This document shows positions 57,265 through 64,000 of a stretch of DNA of 64,000 nucleotides, one piece after another. The DNA is from Begonia masoniana. Its lineage: Eukaryota; Streptophyta; Magnoliopsida; Cucurbitales; Begoniaceae. Below the pieces are notes generated by a model that was given only the letters and a program-made list of their open reading frames with translations, ran no database searches and had not been told where the DNA came from. The stretch covers positions 15,946,121 to 16,010,120 of the forward strand of contig CM039506.1 in NCBI GenBank assembly GCA_022432975.1, in the 5' to 3' direction. How positions within the stretch are numbered: the stretch's first letter is position 1; each line of letters starts with the position of its first letter. Both the position numbers and the translations under genes were made by a program.

Positions 57265-58745
57265 ATGATTTACCATTTTCTTCTGAAAGCTCTTCTTCCA
57301 AGCTTTCATGGCGTTTACTCTCTCTCTTGGTGTTCTTCTTCCTCACAGCTTCGTTCTGGGTCCTCCATAGTTTCAGAATGCCCTTCAGCTTCTTTTTCCT
57401 ACTCAAAACTGTTCTGTAGAAGCTCATCTTCATTGATTAACTCAGATTCCAAGCTTTCATGGGGTTCACTCTCTTCGTGTTCTTGTTCTGGTTCATCTGG
57501 GTTCTCCATGATTTCAGAATTCTCGTCAGCTTCTTGTTCCAACTCAACATTGTTCTGCAGCAGCTCATCTTCTTCTAATAACTCTGGTTCTACCATAATC
57601 TCGCTTGTTGCCTCCGACAGAAAATCATCCATTGGCTTATGAGTCTGATAAAACACAAAATATCCATCAACTGATATGTCCTCTTGCAAAGTAGACAAGG
57701 AGATATGTCCTCTTGCAAAGCAGACAAGGTGAAGTACCTCGCCGGACTCATCTGATGATTCTCTTTTTGGAAATTGAAAATCAAACCACGAGCGAAAGCA
57801 GCGACCTTGTTAAAGAAAACCTGTAAATTTTTAGCCAACACAGAATACTTCGATTTTGCGAATTGGTAGATTTCAGATGGATTGGTGTTCTTCATCAAGA
57901 ATCTTGATTCGTCATGTACAATACGATTTACCAGGGGATTAGTATGGAAGACAGATGAGCAAGCAAAACAGAGAAGCAAAATCAAAGCAGTAGTCTTGTA
58001 TATATTTTGAAAACTTGGCTGGGAATTGCCTCTGGCTACAGAATTCCCATCTAAGTTATTGTTGACTATGGGACAAGGTTCAGATTTATTGTGATCTGCT
58101 TCTTCTTTTTCATGTTTATCTTCTCTGTCAATTCCATTAGAAGAAACTTCATCTGATTTCTGAGAGCTGTCAGATTGAGTCTCTTCTGTAACTTCAGTAT
58201 CCGAAAAGCTCTCAAAAAGAAGGCTTCCCTCAACCCTTTTCCCATCTTCATCCTCGTGAAGATATCGCTATATTCGTGGGTTTGGTCTGTAAGGAAGAAA
58301 CTGAGGCCTTGGCGATAAATAATTTGTTTTTGGATCATATGGAGGCATGGCTGGATCCTCATCAAGAGGAGCTATAATTTGACAAGATGACGGACTCGAA
58401 GCAGGACTAATCTTAAACCTGTACTCGAAGATTGACTAAATCAGCATCCTCAAACATATTATTTTCTAAAAAACCTGAACTTTTTGTTGCACTATCAATG
58501 AAAGACACAGTTTTTGAAGCTTTATGAATCGAAGATGAAGCAAGCTCGTAAAGTCAGCCGGAGGTCCGTCGAATCTAAGGATGTCCTATAGAATTGCAAT
58601 CATCTGGTTTTAGATCAACGCTCGTTGGTTGAATTGCTTCAGAGGCATTCACTGAGTTCAGTGATGAGGTTTTCAAGTCAGTAGACGAGAGAGATTCGAA
58701 CTGGCTCGTTCCTCTCAATCAGAATCTTCTTCTTTGGAGACATGG
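57265..58745 (-). pseudogene. Pseudogene of an uncharacterised plant transmembrane protein
   Basis: Minus-strand frame starting near 58743 (MSPKKKILIERNE). A conserved block at 58300-58365 reads AMPPYDPKTNYLSPRPQFLP, followed by an acidic serine-rich region. A hydrophobic stretch TALILLLCFACSSVF at about 57940-57990 is a single membrane segment. The tail is Glu-rich (57265-57600), with a LEEDELLQNNVELEQE segment. Breaks: frame changes upstream at about 58430-58700, a stop at 58268-58270 just after RPNPRI, and a 29-bp tandem duplication at about 57670-57728 that shifts the frame in front of the acidic tail. The PPYDPK...LSPRP block is known from a plant-specific family of unknown function; that recall is from memory. 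If the breaks were sequencing errors it would be a gene; three separate lesions argue for a pseudogene. Confidence 0.65.
57670..57728. repeat. 29-bp tandem duplication breaking the pseudogene frame
   Basis: ATATGTCCTCTTGCAAAG with its flanks occurs twice in direct succession, the copies differing by GTAGAC against GCAGAC. 29 bp is not a multiple of three, so the reading frame shifts. Confidence 0.85.
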
Positions 58746-58759
58746 AGATCTTGGAAGAA

Positions 58760-59640
58760 GTTGAGGTTGTTGGATACATGAAGTTCTTGGTGCAGTTTGT
58801 GATTTTTGTTGATCGAATTCTTCCTATTCTAGGATTGTGATCTTTTCCATTTTCTTTTTCATCGAGATCTCGACAATATGTAGAAGAGTTTCTCTGCGGA
58901 TGGTCTGCAATGGATGGTCTGCAATTTGTAACAAGGATAGATCCATAAAGAACGAAAAATGCAGAAGTCTATTATTTACACTAGAAAAAAAAAAGAGAGA
59001 TCGTTGAAGACTCAGAATTTGTTTTCACGTCACGTTCTGGGCAAACAAACAAAATTTCCTTGAGGAAAGAAAACAAAAAAAAAGAGCCTAAACTTGAAAA
59101 ATCACTAACCTAATTGACTGTTCGCAGGAGTTGTAGGATTTAAACCCCAGAACTCGGAGTAATTGAAGGCTTCATAAATAGGCCTCCGGCGCAACTCCTT
59201 CAGACTGGGTTGGCTGTTTCGGAGTTTCTCAAAACAGGGTTCGGAAGGACCTTGCTTGAAGTCGGCGAAGACGACGATTACTTGTTAGAAGGGGAAGCCA
59301 TTGAAAGGAAAGAAGGACAATTTGGATAGACAGGCAAACTGAAAAATCAGATATGTAACGGCTAATTTGCGAAGGAGATGACAATTTGAAATTTAGTGAT
59401 TTTCCACCGTTAAAATAGGATTATTGAATAAGCGAGAAATAATTAAAGCCGTTGGATTAAGGTAATCCTATGTAGCCGTTGAAGATCTTTTTCTACTTGG
59501 CTTTTATTAGAATGACGATATCTTTTAGGAATCAAAAGATTTTAATTTTATTCCATCATGAATTATAATTTCTACGGTAAACCGAACCAGACCATTTAAA
59601 CCCTAATTAACTAACCCTATTTAATCTATCGTCGTCGGTT
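58760..59640. other. Upstream region of the pseudogene, no gene recognised
   Basis: The sequence probably includes the old promoter and 5' UTR of the minus-strand pseudogene. Short frames only, without motifs. Confidence 0.45.
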
Positions 59641-60360
59641 CTCTCCAGACAGTTCACTCCTCTTCCACAGTCGCTTCTTCTCTTCTCTCTTCGTCCTCGA
59701 CTTCGGCAGACGCCTCTCCATTTTTCCAGACAGTACCGTCGCATTCTCTCTTCATCCCCCTTTTCGGCTTTTCCTTTGTCAGCCTGTGAAGGAAAAACCC
59801 CAAAGGTAAGCTCTCTACTCTTTGCTCTTTTAGATTCTTTGTTTTATTTCCTTTTAAATCCGCTAATCGCGAACGTTATTGATTTTTGCATCTATTTCTG
59901 AAAATTTTGGAATAAAGAAACGACTTTTTGAGAGCTATGAATCAATTCTTCTGTTCTTTGTCGATTAATCAGATTGCGCTTTGAAATTTGAAGAATATAT
60001 GAGATTGCAAGATCCAAACGAACGATTCGATTAAGTTCTGAATAATTAGGAATTCCTCTTTATAAATATTTTGTTCTTCAAGTTTTTTTTTTGATTACTT
60101 GATAATATTAGGCAAATTTATAAAAAAAACTTTATTTTCTTGGATTTGAACTCAGCCAACCAAAAATCCTTCCTCCAGATACGGTATTAACACATTGGTA
60201 TTAGGAAATTATGCAGCTGCCATGAAGAAAGGCGGGCTTAGCTTTAGTGGAAGAAAGAAGGCTTCAGAAAAATTGGTGACGAAGAATAACTTTGCTGTTA
60301 TCGAAGAAGAACTTTCCTAGTATCAGTTTTGTGTTCTGCTTCTTCTTCGATGTCTGGTTT
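59641..60360 (+). other. Possible 5' UTR exon and promoter of a gene fragment
   Basis: A pyrimidine-rich segment (59640-59805) ends CCCCAAAGGTAAGCTC, which looks like an untranslated exon with a splice donor, as in many plant genes. At 60222 a short frame begins MKKGGLSFSGRKKASEKLV and stops at about 60320. The coding-like parts of the inverted repeat follow. The gene family was not recognised. Confidence 0.4.
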
Positions 60361-60980
60361 CTTCTGATTTTTCACTGGTCGAAGAAGAACACTGGTACTA
60401 GGAAAGTTCTTGCTAACATTACAAACTCACGAAGAAACCAGACATTGAAGAAGAAGCAGAAAGCAAAACTGCTCTAACCGATGATTCATTTCATGAAAAA
60501 GACAGCAGAGGAAAGATTTTTGCACAAGCATGAAGAATGCATCAAAGCCCAACACCAGGAAGGGGCAATGAAAATGGATTATTTTTTGAAGACCTTTGGA
60601 CTTGGTAACGGTAAGTAAAAAAATCAAGAATTTGAATACAATTTTCTTCAATATTTATGCAGTAAATATCCTTGTTATTTGTGGGTTGCTTTTTTTCTCT
60701 TTAGGTTGGCCCAAAAGCTACCATCTCCTAATAAAGTTAGCTTTTGCTTAATCTCTTACATTTTAAATTCTTCTGTTTTTCATTTTTATAAACGTCTTTT
60801 GTTGCTTTTGTTGTAGCCGGAAAGCCCTTCGGGGAGTCCTCCGAGGCTCTTAGAAGAGATGCTGGAGCAGCCAATCATGAGATTAGCTTCACAACTTTGG
60901 GGAATCCAACAATTTGAAATTTATGTCTCTATCCTCTCAGCACTTTCAGCATTGATCATCGTCAGGTGATTTAGGAGGTG
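60361..60980 (+). repeat. Left arm of a large inverted repeat with gene-fragment sequence
   Basis: The arm pairs with 61089-61709 in reverse complement with a few percent mismatch and small indels. It holds exon-like pieces. 60492-60608 reads MKKTAEERFLHKHEECIKAQ and on to KMDYFLKTFGLGNG, followed by a GTAAG donor. About 60704-60738 starts GTTGGCCCAAAAGC after an AG. About 60820-60890 reads ESPSGSPPRLLEEMLEQP. The product family is unknown to me. Within the arm, 60301-60365 and 60434-60472 form a smaller inverted repeat. Confidence 0.88.
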
Positions 60981-61088
60981 AACGTCTTTTGCTGCTTTTG
61001 TTGTAGCCAGAAAGCCCTTCGAGGAGTCCTTCGAGGCTCTTAGAAGAGATGCTGGAGCAGCCAATCACGAGATTTGCTTCACCTGATC
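60981..61088. repeat. Spacer of the inverted repeat, a partial direct copy of the arm
   Basis: The spacer contains a third, direct copy of the arm segment with CTTTTGCTGCTTTTGTTGTAG and GAAGAGATGCTGGAGCAGCC (about 60981-61080 against 60795-60890). A transcript could therefore fold in more than one way. Confidence 0.75.
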
Positions 61089-61709
61089 TTTCACCTCCTA
61101 AATCACCTGATGATGATCAGTGCTTGGAGGATAGAGACATAAATTTCAAATTGTTGGACTCCCCAAAGTTGGTGAAGCAAATCTCATGATTGGCTGTTCC
61201 AGCATCTCTTCTAAGAGCCTCGGAGGACTTCCCGAAGGGCTTTCCGGCTACAACAAAAGTAGCAAAAGGCGATTATAAAAATGAAAAACAGAGGAATTTA
61301 AAATGTAAAAAATGAAGTAAAAACTAACTTTTATTAAGAGATGGTAGCTCTTGGGGCCAACCTAAAGAGAAAAACAAAAGCAACCCACAAATAACAAAGA
61401 TATTAACTGTATAAATATTGAAGCAAATTGTATTCAAATTCTTGATTTTTTTATTTACCGTTACCAAGTCCAAAGGTCTTCAAAAAATAATCCATTTTCA
61501 TTGCCCCTTCCTGGTGTTGGGCTTTGATGCATTCTTCATGCTTGTGCAAAAATCTTTCCTCTGCTGTATTTTTCATGAAATGAATCATCGGTTAGAGCAG
61601 TTTTGCGTTCTGCTTCTTCTTCAATGTCTGGTTTCTTCGTGAGTTTGTAATGTTAGCAAGAACTTTCCTAGTACCAGTGTTCTTCTTCGACCAGTGAAAA
61701 ATCAGAAGC
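61089..61709 (-). repeat. Right arm of the large inverted repeat
   Basis: Reverse complement of 60361-60980, ending with TCAGAAG at 61709. The plus-strand frame 61418-61642 and the minus-strand frame 60427-60651 encode almost the same peptide because of this symmetry; neither is a real gene. Immediately to the right the arm ends and leads to the 58-bp array. Confidence 0.88.
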
Positions 61710-61800
61710 ACTGAGAGATTTGCAGAGGCATCTCAAGAAGTTTATTAGTTGGTTTTTGGATGGAGATGGATCTTAGGCCTCTAAGTGCAGGCTTGTGTCA

Positions 61801-64000
61801 AATAACTCATCTTTTGATTGAACAGGTTTGTGCTTGTGTATTTAGGTTGAAGAATTCAAATTACTCATTTTTTGATTGAATAGGTTTGTACTTGTGTCTT
61901 TAGGTTGAAGAATTCAAATAACTCATCCTTTGATTGAACAAGTTTGTACTTGTGTCTTTAGGTTGAAGAATTCAAATAACTCATTTTTTGATTGAACATG
62001 TTTGTACTTGTGTCTTTAGGTTGAAGAATTCAAATAACTCATCAAAGCCTTTGATTGAACAGATTTGTACTTAGTGTCCTTAGATTGAAGAATTCAAATA
62101 ACTCATCATTTGATTGAACAGGTTTGTACTTGTGTCTTTAGGTTGAAGAATTCAAATAACTCATCTTTTGATTGAACATGTTTGTACTTGTGTCTTTAGG
62201 TTAAAGAATTCAAATAACTCATCCTTTGATTGAACAGGTTTGTACTTGTGTCTTTAGGTTGAAGAATTCAATAACTCATTTTTTGATTGAACATGTTTGT
62301 ACTTGTGTCTTTAGATTGAAGAATTCAAATAACTCATCCTTTGATTGAACAGGTTTGTACTTGTGTTTTTAGGTTGAAGAATTCAAATAACTCATCCGGT
62401 TGAAGAATTCAAATAACTCATCTTTTGATTGAACTGGCTTGTACTTGTGTCTTTAGGTTGAAGAATTCAAATAACTCATGTTTTGATTGAACATGTTTGT
62501 ACTTGTGTCTTTAGATTGAAGAATTCAAATAACTCATGTTTTGATTGAACAGGTTTGTACTTGTGTCTTTAGGTTGAAGAATTCAAATAACTCATGTTTT
62601 GATTGAACATGTTTGTACTTGTGTCTTTAGGTTAAAGAATTCAAATAACTCATCCTTTGATTGAACAGGTTTGTACTTGTGTCTTTAGGTTGAAGAATTT
62701 AAATAACTCATGTTTTGATTGAACATGTTTGTACTTGTGTCTTTAGATTGAAGAATTCAAATAACTCATGTTTTGATTGAACATGTTTGTACTTGTGTCT
62801 TTAGGTTGAAGAATTCAAATAACTCATGTTTTGATTGAACAGGTTTGTACTTGTGTCTTTAGGTTGAAGAATTCAAATAACTCATGTTTTGATTGAACAT
62901 GTTTGTACTTGTGTCTTTAGGTTGAAGAATTCAAATAACTCATGTTTTGATTGAACATGTTTGTACTTGTGTCTTTAGGTTGAAGAATTCAAATAACTCA
63001 TGTTTTGATTGAACATGTTTGTACTTGTGTCTTTAGGTTGAAGAATTCAAATAACTCATGTTTTGATTGAACATGTTTGTACTTGTGTCTTTAGGTTGAA
63101 GAATTCAAATAACTCATGTTTTGATTGAACAGGTTTGTACTTGTGTCTTTAGGTTGAAGAATTCAAATAACTCATGTTTTGATTGAACATGTTTGTACTT
63201 GTGTCTTTAGGTTGAAGAATTCAAATAACTCATGTTTTGATTGAACATGTTTGTACTTGTGTCTTTAGGTTGAAGAATTCAAATAACTCATGTTTTGATT
63301 GAACATGTTTGTACTTGTGTCTTTAGGTTGAAGAATTCAAATAACTCATCTTTTGATTGAACATGTTTGTACTTGTGTCTTTAGGTTGAAGAATTCAAAT
63401 AACTCATCTTTTGATTGAACATGTTTGTACTTGTGTCTTTAGGTTGAAGAATTCAAATAACTCATGTTTTGATTGAACATGTTTGTACTTGTGTCTTTAG
63501 GTTGAAGAATTCAAATAACTCATGTTTTGATTGAACATGTTTGTACTTGTGTCTTTAGGTTGAAGAATTCAAATAACTCATCTTTTGATTGAACATGTTT
63601 GTACTTGTGTCTTTAGGTTGAAGAATTCAAATAACTCATGTTTTGATTGAACAGGTTTGTACTTGTGTCTTTAGGTTGAAGAATTCAAATAACTCATGTT
63701 TTGATTGAACATGTTTGTACTTGTGTCTTTAGGTTGAAGAATTCAAATAACTCATCTTTTGATTGAACATGTTTGTACTTGTGTCTTTAGGTTGAAGAAT
63801 TCAAATAACTCATGTTTTGATTGAACATGTTTGTACTTGTGTCTTTAGGTTGAAGAATTCAAATAACTCATGTTTTGATTGAACATGTTTGTACTTGTGT
63901 CTTTAGGTTGAAGAATTCAAATAACTCATGTTTTGATTGAACATGTTTGTACTTGTGTCTTTAGGTTGAAGAATTCAAATAACTCATGTTTTGATTGAAC
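61801..64000 (+). repeat. 58-bp tandem array, about 38 copies, continuing past the window
   Basis: Unit of 58 bp containing GTTGAAGAATTCAAATAACT and TTGATTGAACATGTTTGTAC. Copies on the left vary (CATCTTTTG, CATCCTTTG, one partial unit near 62395). From about 62880 on they are almost identical. Each unit has an EcoRI site and a TTTAGG word. 58 is not a multiple of three and no frame stays open, so it is not protein coding. Confidence 0.97.

Noticed and set aside
57265..57642. Ser-rich plus-strand ORF of 125 aa
   Set aside because: It is antisense to the Glu-rich tail of the minus-strand membrane-protein pseudogene, whose upstream blocks fit together on the minus strand.
60427..61642. Two almost identical 74-aa proteins on opposite strands
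   Set aside because: They are the same non-coding strand of the inverted-repeat arms. The opposite strand has better exon-like features.
1..64000. A new defence, toxin or biosynthetic system
   Set aside because: Apart from CAP1, the recognisable protein-coding remains belong to retroelements, a pararetrovirus or broken host genes. No cluster of unknown intact genes is present.

Overview
The window is nuclear DNA of a flowering plant, most likely a eudicot. It holds one intact intron-containing plant gene (a cyclase-associated protein, about 37.1-41.2 kb), plant LTR retrotransposons of the Ty3/gypsy chromovirus, Ty1/copia and Cassandra types, a degraded integrated plant pararetrovirus, hAT-like DNA, and several minisatellites. 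No bacterial-type operon, CRISPR array, rRNA gene or tRNA gene was seen. The species cannot be fixed from the sequence alone.

Layout. 1-6.35 kb: a broken minus-strand gypsy element (3' LTR, integrase, end of RNase H), split by a 2.76-kb solo LTR with target-site duplication (TSD) ACAAG. 6.36-11.0 kb: a decayed minus-strand copia element, split by a 1.4-kb solo LTR (TSD ATTTC) and cut in gag by another LTR fragment. 12.4-13.85 kb: degenerate copia-type LTR and an RT scrap. 13.87-31.1 kb: an endogenous caulimovirid-like sequence (coat-protein knuckle, protease, RT, RNase H, downstream ORFs, 35S-like promoter and leader). Its RT region is split twice, by a 2.5-kb solo LTR (TSD TAGTT) and by a 9.1-kb full-length chromovirus (TSD ATATC) that has PBS, PPT, both LTRs and gag-pol with only three breaks. 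32.98-34.90 kb: a solo LTR of the same family (TSD TCTGA), followed by a tandem duplication of its tail and flank around a 26-bp array. 37.1-41.15 kb: the CAP1 gene, ten coding exons, plus strand.

41.2-48 kb: intergenic DNA and a minus-strand LTR remnant carrying a 2.48-kb hAT-like element (8-bp TSD) swollen by about 77 copies of a 13-bp unit. 48-51.9 kb: a diverged satellite of about 207 bp, interrupted by unrecognised DNA that carries a complete Cassandra TRIM with 5S rRNA-derived LTRs. 52-59 kb: gene debris, namely a RUP-like WD40 fragment, two ClpX exons with their intron, an LTR of the same family as the one at position 1 but inverted, and a pseudogene of an uncharacterised plant membrane protein. 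60.3-61.7 kb: a roughly 620-bp-arm inverted repeat made from a gene fragment. 61.8 kb to the end: a 58-bp tandem array running off the window.

The genes do not form a pathway. The story is layered transposition, LTR-LTR recombination leaving solo LTRs, and expansion of short repeats inside LTRs and a DNA transposon. The most unusual signals are the shared CGGATGATGTC-like motif in tandem repeats of several unrelated LTRs, the hairpin locus at 60.4-61.7 kb, the doubly split pararetrovirus and the hAT minisatellite. No convincing new enzymatic or defence system was found.
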